DNA of 64,000 nt from BJHL01 sp040378885 (GTDB lineage: Bacteria; Planctomycetota; Phycisphaerae; Phycisphaerales; UBA1924): contig JBKDAN010000026.1 of assembly GCA_046316615.1 (NCBI GenBank), positions 1-64,000 of the forward strand, in the 5' to 3' direction. Position numbers and translations under genes: made by a program. The notes beneath the pieces are model-generated. The model had not been told where the DNA came from, did no database searches, and saw nothing but the letters and a program-made list of their open reading frames with translations. Of this stretch, positions 1 through 7,657 are shown piece after piece; position 1 is the first letter of the stretch; the number at the start of each line of letters is the position of its first letter.

Positions 1-884
1 CGATCTTCGATGTCAGGGAAGAACGATGAGTTCGACGTGCCGCGACTCATGCCACCCAGTTGGCCAGGCGGCAGTCCATCCCACTCAACCATCTCCCGCA
101 AGCCGCCGGACCCGTCGAGCAAACCCCACGGCGAGGCGGCGCTCGGGTACGACCCAACGTTGAATCGATCAGGGCCAAGATTCACCGATGTTGTTGCGTT
201 TGGTGTTCCGGGCAAGCCGGAGACCGGCGCTATGTCGCTGCCTGTCGGATAGGCGTTGTATCCACCCACGCCCGGTCCAAACTTGTTGGGGTCGTAGAAC
301 ATCGCCTTCGTCCACTCGTCCAGACTCGGAATCCAGAACCGAGCGTCCGGTGATCGCTGGCCCTGGCCAGTCCAGACTCCGGCGCCTTGATCGACGTACG
401 TACTGGTGTCGTATGCGCCGGTTTCGAAAGCCCACGCTGCGTTGACTTTGCCGTTGTGGAGCCAGTTGCAGAACCGTGTGGCATGCACCCACGAGACATC
501 GGCGGCGTGGCGGTCAGAACCGGGGAACATGAACCACTGCGGATCCGCGTCGTTGCCGGTTGCAGAATACAGATTCAGTCCCTGCAGGCCCCAGTCGTTG
601 ACGGCCTGGGGAAATGTGCCTGAGTAGAACGGCGTGTATGCCTCGACGAACTCCAGCCACTGCGAAGTCGTCACTTCCGTTCGCATGATGCGAAACTCGT
701 AATCAACGCGGCCAATGGGACCCACGCCGCGGAGGTCGAGCAGCGGAAAGTCCTGCGGCGACGCATCGGCGTTACCCGGAGCACCGACGGTGACAAAATC
801 AAGCGGCTGGGCGAACGTGATTGGAGCGAATGACAGTGAACCTATGTACACGGACGTGAAGACAGTTCGTGGCTTCAGTTGCAT
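1..884 (-). CDS. Secreted formylglycine-generating-enzyme (SUMF1)-like protein, 3' end outside window
   Basis: The frame stays open from an ATG at 884 to the left edge, so the C-terminus is missing. The N-terminus is a signal peptide (MQLKPRTVF, a hydrophobic stretch, then TFAQP as probable cleavage site). The body has FGE/SUMF1 landmarks: RTEVTTSQWLEFVEAY, VSWVHATRFCNWLHNG, FWIPSLDEWTKAMFYDP, and SPWGLLDGSGGLREMVEWD. True FGEs oxidise a sulfatase cysteine, but many bacterial secreted homologues only share the fold. The catalytic cysteines lie near the C-terminus and cannot be seen here, so activity is unknown. An in-frame ATG lies 22 codons upstream (884+66) but would bury the signal peptide; GAGGG lies about 9 nt before the chosen start. 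Confidence 0.8.
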   Translation of the reverse strand, partial: MQLKPRTVFTSVYIGSLSFAPITFAQPLDFVTVGAPGNADASPQDFPLLDLRGVGPIGRVDYEFRIMRTEVTTSQWLEFVEAYTPFYSGTFPQAVNDWGLQGLNLYSATGNDADPQWFMFPGSDRHAADVSWVHATRFCNWLHNGKVNAAWAFETGAYDTSTYVDQGAGVWTGQGQRSPDARFWIPSLDEWTKAMFYDPNKFGPGVGGYNAYPTGSDIAPVSGLPGTPNATTSVNLGPDRFNVGSYPSAASPWGLLDGSGGLREMVEWDGLPPGQLGGMSRGTSNSSFFPDIED

Positions 885-1098
885 GGTTGAATGCCCTCGT
901 TCACAAGGGAGTAATCGAACTGGCAGTTTTTCGTCAACGCTTCGGAGCATGTCCGTGACGTGATGTGGGCGGTATGTGCACGACGCGGCTTCGCGGTTGC
1001 GGGCCGACTGGTGTATCGGCGGATATGGAAGTTCGGCACTACTTCGCTGCGGGGGCAGCTGAGTAGTGGCGTGCGAGACAGGGATCGAACGACGTTCG

Positions 1099-1123
1099 CC
1101 CGGCTTGGAAAGCCGGGGTACCC
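1099..1123. repeat. Dispersed palindromic repeat, copy 1
   Basis: Perfect 8-bp arms CCCGGCTT and AAGCCGGG flank a GGA loop, followed by GTACCC. The same 25-nt unit occurs at 15680 and 25321 in the same orientation. This copy sits just downstream of the stop codon of the FHA-GspE gene, where the hairpin could also help end transcription, although no T-run follows it on the minus strand. Confidence 0.75.
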
Positions 1124-1132
1124 ATGAAGGCA

Positions 1133-2791
1133 TCACGTCATGCCCGCGACGCGTTCGACTTCGTCCATGCTGGTGAGGCCTTCGCCGACCATGCGCCAGC
1201 CGCTTTGCTGGAGGGTGGTGAAGAGGCCTTGCTCGATGACTTTCTTCATGGCGGCGATGCTGGGCTTGTTGAGGACGATGTCGCGTAGTTCGTCGTTGAA
1301 GTCGAGCATTTCGAAGAGGGCTTTGCGGCCGCTGTAGCCGGTGCGGAGGCAGCGGCCGCAGCCTGTGGCGGCGTAGACCTTGGTTTTGCCGTTGAGCCAG
1401 CGACCCATGCGGGTGGCCTGGCCTGGGGTGACGGCGACTTCTCGCTTGCAGGTGGAGCAGAGGGCGCGGACGAGGCGCTGAGCGAGGACGAGGTTGAGGG
1501 AGTTGGCGACGAGGTAGGGTTCGATCTTCAGGTCGAGCAGGCGGAAGACGGCGGTAATGCTGTCTTTGCTGTGGACGCTGCTGAAGACGAGGTGACCTGT
1601 GAGGGCGGCCTGCATGCCGGTGCGGGCGGTTTCTTCGTCGCGGATTTCGCCGACGAGGATGACGTCGGGGTCTTGGCGCAGGACGCTGCGCAGGAGGGTG
1701 CCGAAGGTGTTGCCCTTCATGTCGTCGACGGGGATTTGGGTGACGCCTGAGAGCTGGTACTCGACGGGGTCTTCGATGGTGATGACGTTGTGGGTCTGGC
1801 GATCGATTTCGCGGATGAAGTTGTAGAGGCTGGTGGTTTTGCCGCTGCCTGTGGGGCCGCAGGTGAGGATGAGGCCACTGTCTTGGTTGAGGACCTGGCG
1901 GCAGCGGTCTTCCATGTAGCTGGCGAGGCCGAGATCGCGGATGCTGCCGGGGGCGCCGCGCTGGTCCAAGACGCGGAGCACGAGCTTTTGGCCGTGCATG
2001 CTGGGGGTGAAGCTGACGCGGTACTCGACGCGGCGGTCGGGGAAGACGCTGGAGAAGTGGCCGTCTTGGACGGCGTCGCGGCCTTGGATGTGCATTTGCG
2101 CGGCGCTCTTGACGACGCCGTAGGAGAGTTCGCCGACGCGCTTGGGGAGCTCGATAATGGGGACCATCTCGCCGTCGACGCGCATGCGGATGTTGAAGAA
2201 GTCGCCCTTGGGTTCGAAGTGGATGTCGGTTGCGCGGCTCTTGCTGGCGAGTTGGAGGAGCATGCGGACGGCGTTGGGACCGTCGCTGGTGCCGGTCAGG
2301 ACGTCGGAGGGAGCGCCGTTGGCGTCGATGAGGCTCACGGCTTCCATGAAGCCCTTGGGGGGCAGGTCTTTGATGGCCTGGGCGATTTCGAACATCCAGC
2401 CGACTTCGCGCGAGGCGGTGAGGGGGGCCTGGGCGGTGACTTCGGGCGGGGCGTCTTTGAGCACTTCGTTGACGTTGGTGATGGGCTTCTCACCGGGGGC
2501 GTGCTCGACGTGGATCATGAACTCGTGCTGGCCCACGCGGAGGACGTCGCCGCTTTTGAGGGGGCTCTCTTCGATGCGGATTTCGTTGAGTTTGGTGCCG
2601 TTGCGGCTGCCTAGGTCGCGGACGCGGAAGCCGCCACGGCCGTCGGACTCGACGAGGGCGTGCTTGCGGCTGGCCTGGTCGTCGATGAGGGGCACGACGT
2701 TTTCGGGCCCTCGACCGATGGTGATTTTGGCATCGGAGAGGACGAGCGGCTTGCTGTTTCCGCGGAGAGGTTGCAGCTTCCAAGTAGGCAT
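1133..2791 (-). CDS. FHA domain fused to GspE/PilB-type secretion ATPase
   Basis: Cytoplasmic hexameric ATPase that powers pseudopilus or type IV pilus assembly. Residues 1-95 form an FHA phosphothreonine-binding domain (TIGRG near 24-28, SRKH 41-44, GSRNG 61-65). The GspE part follows: N2-like region, Walker A GPTGSGKT at 312-319, Asp box ITIEDPVE, Walker B DPDVILVGEIRDEE at about 374-387, and a zinc site made by Cys445, 448, 478 and 481 (CSTC...CGRC). The FHA domain replaces the usual N1 docking domain, which suggests that coupling to the platform may respond to phosphorylation (inference). The ATG at 2791 was chosen because the FHA fold starts at once; a GTG at 2818 adds nine residues. It probably works with the secretin and pseudopilin elsewhere in the window. 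Confidence 0.92.
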   Translation of the reverse strand: MPTWKLQPLRGNSKPLVLSDAKITIGRGPENVVPLIDDQASRKHALVESDGRGGFRVRDLGSRNGTKLNEIRIEESPLKSGDVLRVGQHEFMIHVEHAPGEKPITNVNEVLKDAPPEVTAQAPLTASREVGWMFEIAQAIKDLPPKGFMEAVSLIDANGAPSDVLTGTSDGPNAVRMLLQLASKSRATDIHFEPKGDFFNIRMRVDGEMVPIIELPKRVGELSYGVVKSAAQMHIQGRDAVQDGHFSSVFPDRRVEYRVSFTPSMHGQKLVLRVLDQRGAPGSIRDLGLASYMEDRCRQVLNQDSGLILTCGPTGSGKTTSLYNFIREIDRQTHNVITIEDPVEYQLSGVTQIPVDDMKGNTFGTLLRSVLRQDPDVILVGEIRDEETARTGMQAALTGHLVFSSVHSKDSITAVFRLLDLKIEPYLVANSLNLVLAQRLVRALCSTCKREVAVTPGQATRMGRWLNGKTKVYAATGCGRCLRTGYSGRKALFEMLDFNDELRDIVLNKPSIAAMKKVIEQGLFTTLQQSGWRMVGEGLTSMDEVERVAGMT

Positions 2792-2967
2792 TGCGATGAT
2801 GGTAGAGGATTCGGTCACTGCGGGGTATACCGGCTGGGAGATGATCGGTTGAGGGAAAATGGGTGATTGGGCGGGGTTGGTGTGCGAGGTACGCGGGGCG
2901 GGGAGTGATACGAGGGGCGTTGGGATGTCGATAATGGAGCTCTGGTTGGCGACACTTGGAAACGATC

Positions 2968-4263
2968 ATGACTCCTGCGCATTCTTCCGGCGGCAACTCC
3001 CCCACTTCATTCCCGAAGGACAAGATTCGCGTTGTGCTGCTTGAGGGCGTGCACCCGCGCGGCACGGCGATGTTCAAGGGTGAAGGGTTTAGCGTCGAGA
3101 CGAGCGCGAAGAGCCCGGATGAGGCATCGCTGCGGAAGATGCTGGCCAATGCGCATGTGCTGGGCATTCGGAGCAAGACGCAACTGACGGCGGAACTGCT
3201 GGAGGCGGCGCCGCGGCTGCTGACGGTGGGATGCTTCTGCATTGGGACGGATCAGGTGGATCTGGAGGCGGCGCGGGCGAAGGGGATTCCGGTGTTCAAT
3301 GCGCCGTTCAGCAATACGCGCAGCGTGGCGGAGCTGACGCTGTGTGAGATCATCGCGCTGTATCGGCAACTGCATGCGAAGAGCCTGCAGATGCACAAGG
3401 GAGAGTGGGATAAGTCAGCGGCGGGTGCACACGAGGTGCGGGGGCGGACCTTGGGCATTGTGGGGTATGGGCATATCGGGAGCCAGGTGAGCGTGCTGGC
3501 GGAAGCGCTGGGGATGCGGGTGATTTACTTTGATGTGCAGAGTAAGTTGCCCTTGGGGAATGCTCGCTCGGTGCGCTCGCTTGGGGAACTGCTCAAGGAT
3601 GCGGACATTGTGACGCTGCATGTGCCCAATGACGCGAGCACGCACAACATGATCGGGACGAAACAACTGAAGATGATGAAGCCGGGGGCGTTTCTCATCA
3701 ATAACGCGCGGGGGAGTGTGGTGAATGTGGATGCACTTGCGGCGGCGCTGAAGGAAGGGCAGATTGGCGGGGCGGCGGTGGACGTGTTTCCGGTGGAGCC
3801 GGCGGGGAAGGGGGAGACATTTGCGAGTCCGCTGTGCGGGCTGGCGAATGTGATTCTGACGCCGCATATTGGTGGGAGCACGGAGGAGGCGCAGGAGACC
3901 ATCGCGGTGGATGTGGTGGAGAAGCTGCTGAAGTTTGTGAATGTGGGATCGACGGCGGGCGCGGTGAATGTGCCGCAAGTGGATCTGCCTGACCAAGGCG
4001 GCAGCGATGATGATGAGGACTCACGCGGCAAGAAGGGGAGCCGGCGGCATCGGATTCTGCACTTTCACAAGAATGTGCCGGGCGTGTTGAGCAAGATGCA
4101 CGCGATCATCGCGGGGATGGGGGCGAACATCAGCGGGGAGTACTTGCGCACGCAGGATGATGTGGGGTATGTGGTGCTTGATGTTGACCCGACAGATGGG
4201 GAGAAGGTGCTGGCGGGGCTGCGGGCAGTGCCGGAGACGATTAAGGTGAGGATGTTGTGGTGA
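2968..4263 (+). CDS. serA: D-3-phosphoglycerate dehydrogenase with ACT domain
   Basis: Oxidises 3-phosphoglycerate to 3-phosphohydroxypyruvate, the first step of serine synthesis, in the cytoplasm. The 431-residue protein has the NAD-binding Rossmann motif GIVGYGHIGSQ near 163-173, the substrate and catalytic motifs NNARG and TPHIGGST, and a C-terminal ACT domain (HKNVPGVLSKMHAIIAGMG) for serine feedback. This is the length of the E. coli-type enzyme rather than the longer ASB-containing form. The acidic, poorly ordered GGSDDDEDSRGKKGSRR stretch joins the dehydrogenase to the ACT domain. The ATG at 2968 follows a GGAAA motif; a TTG twelve bases upstream is less likely. The gene stands alone, convergent with the next one. 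Confidence 0.94.
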   Translation: MTPAHSSGGNSPTSFPKDKIRVVLLEGVHPRGTAMFKGEGFSVETSAKSPDEASLRKMLANAHVLGIRSKTQLTAELLEAAPRLLTVGCFCIGTDQVDLEAARAKGIPVFNAPFSNTRSVAELTLCEIIALYRQLHAKSLQMHKGEWDKSAAGAHEVRGRTLGIVGYGHIGSQVSVLAEALGMRVIYFDVQSKLPLGNARSVRSLGELLKDADIVTLHVPNDASTHNMIGTKQLKMMKPGAFLINNARGSVVNVDALAAALKEGQIGGAAVDVFPVEPAGKGETFASPLCGLANVILTPHIGGSTEEAQETIAVDVVEKLLKFVNVGSTAGAVNVPQVDLPDQGGSDDDEDSRGKKGSRRHRILHFHKNVPGVLSKMHAIIAGMGANISGEYLRTQDDVGYVVLDVDPTDGEKVLAGLRAVPETIKVRMLW

Positions 4264-4285
4264 AGAGAGGCATGAGGGATTGGGG

Positions 4286-4317
4286 ATTGGGCATTGGGAA
4301 AGGCCCAATTCACTTTT
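4286..4317 (+). terminator. Terminator-like hairpin after serA
   Basis: ATTGGGC (4286-4292) pairs with GCCCAAT (4303-4309), followed by TCACTTTTT. It lies 23 nt after the serA stop and overlaps the last codons of the convergent methyltransferase gene. Confidence 0.55.
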
Positions 4318-5137
4318 TCGCGGCGAAGTAGAGGACGGCGGGGTCGTCGATTTCGTCGCCTTGGGTGAGCGGACGGGTGTAGAGGTTGCCGTGCTGGTCG
4401 ATGGCGTCGCCTATGCGGTCGTAGATGTCGACGCGTTTGAAACCGGCTTCGAGCATGGCGTCGCGCAGTTCGGCGGGGCTCCAGATGCGCCAGTGATAGG
4501 TGAAGGCGTCTTGGATGACGAGGGGTGTGCGCTTGGGGCGGGGAAGCTCGAAATGGATGGCGTTGTGGACGAGGGCGGTCGTTATGTCGACCACGCGCTG
4601 TTCCCAGATGTAGACGAAGGTACCGGAGCCGAGTTCTTTGGGGACGCGGACAACAACGCGTTGTTCATCGGCGACGAATGCGGATGAGCCAGCGTACATG
4701 TCGCAGATGAAGAGGCCGGAGGGTGAGAGGCAAGCGCGGGCGTGGCGCAGGTATGCGATGAGGGCGGGGCGGGTGTGGTAGTAGCCTGCTGCGAAGTTGG
4801 TGGCGGCGATGATGTCGCTGCGGAGTTTGCAGCGGCGGACATCGGCGGTGATGGTGGTGAGATTGGGTGACTTGGGGATGCGAGAGGTCACGGCGCGGTC
4901 GTGGTCGACGGCGATGGCGCGATGGGCGGGATCACGCGCGATGAAGGCGCGGGCGAGGGCGGCGGTGCCGGAGAAGTCTTCTCGCAAGGTGCGAGCGCGT
5001 GGGGCAAGACTGGTGAAGAACTCGGCGAGCGTGTCGGCGTTGGTGACGGCGATTTCGTAGAGGGTGAACTTGTCCCACCAGGCGGGCGGCTTCGTGAGGG
5101 CCTTGCGAGCGGCGGTGGCGCGACGCGACGTGAGCAT
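4310..5137 (-). CDS. Class I SAM-dependent methyltransferase, substrate unknown
   Basis: A 275-residue cytoplasmic protein. The SAM-binding core starts near LREDFSGTAALARAF (motif I, with Gly-Thr instead of the classic GxGxG), followed by an acidic strand end AIAVDHDR (motif II) and CLSPSGLFICDMYAG (motif IV/post). I do not recognise the substrate; the WDKFTLYEIAVTN start resembles uncharacterised methyltransferases. A GTG at 5164 extends it by nine residues, but the ATG at 5137 gives a more normal start (MLTSRRATAARKALTK). It is convergent with serA and is separated by about 125 nt from the upstream ABC permease gene, which could share its transcript. Confidence 0.75.
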   Translation of the reverse strand: MLTSRRATAARKALTKPPAWWDKFTLYEIAVTNADTLAEFFTSLAPRARTLREDFSGTAALARAFIARDPAHRAIAVDHDRAVTSRIPKSPNLTTITADVRRCKLRSDIIAATNFAAGYYHTRPALIAYLRHARACLSPSGLFICDMYAGSSAFVADEQRVVVRVPKELGSGTFVYIWEQRVVDITTALVHNAIHFELPRPKRTPLVIQDAFTYHWRIWSPAELRDAMLEAGFKRVDIYDRIGDAIDQHGNLYTRPLTQGDEIDDPAVLYFAAKK

Positions 5138-5263
5138 GCACGAGCGTAGACGTTGGGAAATCACCGCAAAGACGCAAAGGGCGCGAAGGCGGAACGAGTG
5201 TGGCTATGGGTGGATGCGATGGTGGTTGCGCGTGTGCCCGCGTGACGCAGATGCTGCGAGGAA

Positions 5264-6451
5264 CTAGAAATCACGCCGGGCGAAGATGATGCAGCAGATG
5301 GCGAGGATGAGGGCTTCGGAGAGGATCGAGGTGCCCAGGACCCACCAGAGGGAGCGGGAGTCGATCTCTTCGGTGATGCGGCGCTGCAGTTCGCGCTGCT
5401 CACGTGGCGAGAGATTGCGTAGTTCGACCGGGGCTTCGCCTGCGTCTACGTCGGCGTCACCACCGAAGCCGCTGAGGTCTTTGCGGAGCGTGCGGCTTAG
5501 CAGCTCGGTTGTTTCGCTGGTTTTTGGAAAGACGGTCTTGACGGCGAAGACGGCGCGCGACCACATCGTCCACTTCTTGATGTCGTCCTGAGCTTCGGAG
5601 AGGTCGGCGTCGAGCTTGAGGAGGCGGCCGTTGATTTCGCGGAGGCGTTCGCGCGTGGGCGGTGGCGGGGTTTTGCCTTCGGCTTCGGCCTGCTCTTTGG
5701 TCAGGCCCTGCTCTTGATACCAGAGGACGGTGTAGCCGCGGGTGGCTTCGCGCTCCTGCACTTCGATGCGCTTGGGCAGCGTCTCGGATTGCATGATGCT
5801 CACGTGCTTGAGCTGCAGCATGACGGCGTCGGCGGCGTTGAGGGAGAACAGACCCAGCCAGCAGAGCAGCGTGAGGAGCAGCGCGGCCATGGTGCTGCGG
5901 GTGACGAGACCCAGCAGGGCGCAGATGCTGAAGAGGTAGGAGTAGAAGAGGACGACGAGGGGGATGGCGAGGAAGACTTTGGGCTGCCAATCGCCGCCGC
6001 GGATGCCGATGAGGAGGAAGCAGGCAACGGAGAAGACGCCGACCTGGAGGGCGGTGAAGAGCAGGCCCATGAGGAACTTGTAGAGGAAGAGCTTGACGCG
6101 CGAGATGGGCTTGCTGAGGGTGAGCTCGATTGCGCCGCCTGCGATGAAGCTGGGAATCATGCCAGCGGTCGAGACGAGGGCGAGGATGGTGGCGAGCCAG
6201 CCGAGCCAGAAGCCGACACCGAAGTTGACGAACATTTGCTTATAGAGCGTGGCGGGTGAGATGAGATCACTGGTGAGCGCGCCGCCGAAGCTACCGATCT
6301 GGAACCAGAGAAGCGTCACGCCATTTTCATTGATGCCGATGGCGGCGAAGCCGGCGACGATGACGCCTGAGAGGATGAGGGTGATCCAGAACAGCTTTTG
6401 GCTGTTGAGCTGGCGATAGGTGTCGAGCAGCAGTGCGGAGAAAGCTTGCAT
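5264..6451 (-). CDS. ABC-2 type transporter permease
   Basis: A 395-residue inner-membrane subunit with about six hydrophobic segments: one after the N-terminus (FWITLILSGVIVAGFAAIG), a central group (FWLGWLATILALVSTAGMIPS, LFYSYLFSICALLGLVT, AALLLTLLCWLGLFSLNA) and one at the end (WWVLGTSILSEALILAICCII). A large hydrophilic domain of about 170 residues with heptad-like charged helices (REINGRLLKLDADLSEAQDD) sits before the last segment. The start codon shares one base with the stop codon of the ATPase gene (TGATG), so the two are translationally coupled. The gene appears to act in an export or membrane-maintenance system of the Nos/Gld type, but the cargo cannot be read from the sequence. 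Confidence 0.88.
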   Translation of the reverse strand: MQAFSALLLDTYRQLNSQKLFWITLILSGVIVAGFAAIGINENGVTLLWFQIGSFGGALTSDLISPATLYKQMFVNFGVGFWLGWLATILALVSTAGMIPSFIAGGAIELTLSKPISRVKLFLYKFLMGLLFTALQVGVFSVACFLLIGIRGGDWQPKVFLAIPLVVLFYSYLFSICALLGLVTRSTMAALLLTLLCWLGLFSLNAADAVMLQLKHVSIMQSETLPKRIEVQEREATRGYTVLWYQEQGLTKEQAEAEGKTPPPPTRERLREINGRLLKLDADLSEAQDDIKKWTMWSRAVFAVKTVFPKTSETTELLSRTLRKDLSGFGGDADVDAGEAPVELRNLSPREQRELQRRITEEIDSRSLWWVLGTSILSEALILAICCIIFARRDF

Positions 6452-7524
6452 CAGTTCGTTCCTCCGTTGCTGTTGCGAGCGGCGCCGGGACCGAGAGCTT
6501 TGCCGGTTGTTGGATCGGTGACTGCTTCCATGAAGAGATCTTCGAGGCTGGGGCGGACCGGGCGGAGGGCGCGGATGGTGAGTTGGCGGGCACGCAGGGC
6601 GTCGATGACGGGTTGCAGCGGCGCGGGGTCGGTGGTTTTTACGCGGATGAAGGAGTGATCGATGGTGAAGGTTTCACCGGTTGCGAGTTCGCCTGTGATC
6701 GCGACGCGGCGTGCTGTGTCGGGCGTGGATGCGACGGCACCCGGCAAGAGGCGGGCCTGCACCGATGAGGCGAGAGCGGTGGCGAGTGCGTCGGCTTGCA
6801 GCAAACGCTGTTCGCCTGCGAGTTCGATCTCGTAGCACTGGCGATCGATGGTGAGTTCGTCGATGGTGCCCTGGCTCTTGACTTTGCCCTGCACGAGAAT
6901 GGCGACGCGGTCGCAGACCATCTCGAGTTCACTCAAGAGGTGACTGTTGAGGAAGACGGTCTTGCCTTGTTCTTTGATGCGGGTGAGCATCTCGCGGATT
7001 TCGCGGCGGCCGACGGGGTCGACGCCGTCGGTGGGTTCGTCGAGCACAACGAGGTCGGGGTTGCTGGCGAGGGCCTGCGCGATGCCGACGCGCTGGCGCA
7101 TGCCTTTGCTATAGCCGCGGACTTTGGTGGTGCCCCAGCCTTTCATGCCGACGAGTTCGAGAAGTTCGGGCGTTCGCTGCTTGCGGACTGCACGTGGCAC
7201 GCCAGCAAGAGCGGCGTAGAAGTCGACGACTTGCTCGCCTGTGAGATAGTCGGGGAAACGGTGATGCTCGGGCAGGTAACCAACTTTGGCCAAGGTGGGC
7301 TTGTGCCCGACGCGTTCGCCCAGCATGGTGCCGTCGGCGCGGGTGGGACTGATGACGGTCATCAGGATCTTCACGAGCGTGCTTTTGCCCGCGCCGTTGG
7401 GACCGAGGAGGCCGAAGATCTCGCCTCGGGCGACTTTCATTTCGATGCCGCGGAGGGCGTGGACCTTGCCTTTGTAGATCTTCTCAACGTTGGTGAGGTC
7501 GATGGCCCAGGGGAGAGTGGTCAT
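6451..7524 (-). CDS. ABC transporter ATP-binding protein
   Basis: A 357-residue cytoplasmic ATPase partnering the permease that follows it with a one-base overlap. Motifs in order: Walker A GPNGAGKST, Q-loop VGYLPEHHRFPDYLTG, signature YSKGMRQRVGIAQAL, Walker B LVVLDEPTDGVDP, H-loop VFLNSHLLSELE. The C-terminal 120 residues form the extra domain seen in CcmA/NatA-like ATPases of ABC-2 systems. The frame stays open a further 195 codons upstream, into the neighbouring VCBS gene, but the protein family starts at MTTLPWAIDLTNVEKIYKG, so the ATG at 7524 was taken. Substrate unknown. Confidence 0.93.
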   Translation of the reverse strand: MTTLPWAIDLTNVEKIYKGKVHALRGIEMKVARGEIFGLLGPNGAGKSTLVKILMTVISPTRADGTMLGERVGHKPTLAKVGYLPEHHRFPDYLTGEQVVDFYAALAGVPRAVRKQRTPELLELVGMKGWGTTKVRGYSKGMRQRVGIAQALASNPDLVVLDEPTDGVDPVGRREIREMLTRIKEQGKTVFLNSHLLSELEMVCDRVAILVQGKVKSQGTIDELTIDRQCYEIELAGEQRLLQADALATALASSVQARLLPGAVASTPDTARRVAITGELATGETFTIDHSFIRVKTTDPAPLQPVIDALRARQLTIRALRPVRPSLEDLFMEAVTDPTTGKALGPGAARNSNGGTN

Positions 7525-7657
7525 GGTGGGTTGGGGGGGAAGAGGCACAGAGGTACGGGGGCACGAAGGGACGGAGCGGGCGTCTTGATGGGGAGTATTC
7601 GGAGAGTGCGGCGGGGCGTTTCGAGAGTTGTAGGGTGTGTGTGGAGGGAGGCCGGGC

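Noticed and set aside
1067..1138. Functional tRNA-Gly(UCC) on the minus strand
   Set aside because: Only the anticodon arm and T-loop consensus are present; CGTCG against CCTGT and the acceptor stem do not pair, and the D-arm is short by about three bases. Reported only as a tRNA-like finding.
1790..2614. 274-codon open frame on the plus strand
   Set aside because: Composition is Gly/Ala/Val/Asp-rich, as expected for the antisense of the well-supported FHA-GspE gene; no domain, no ribosome site.
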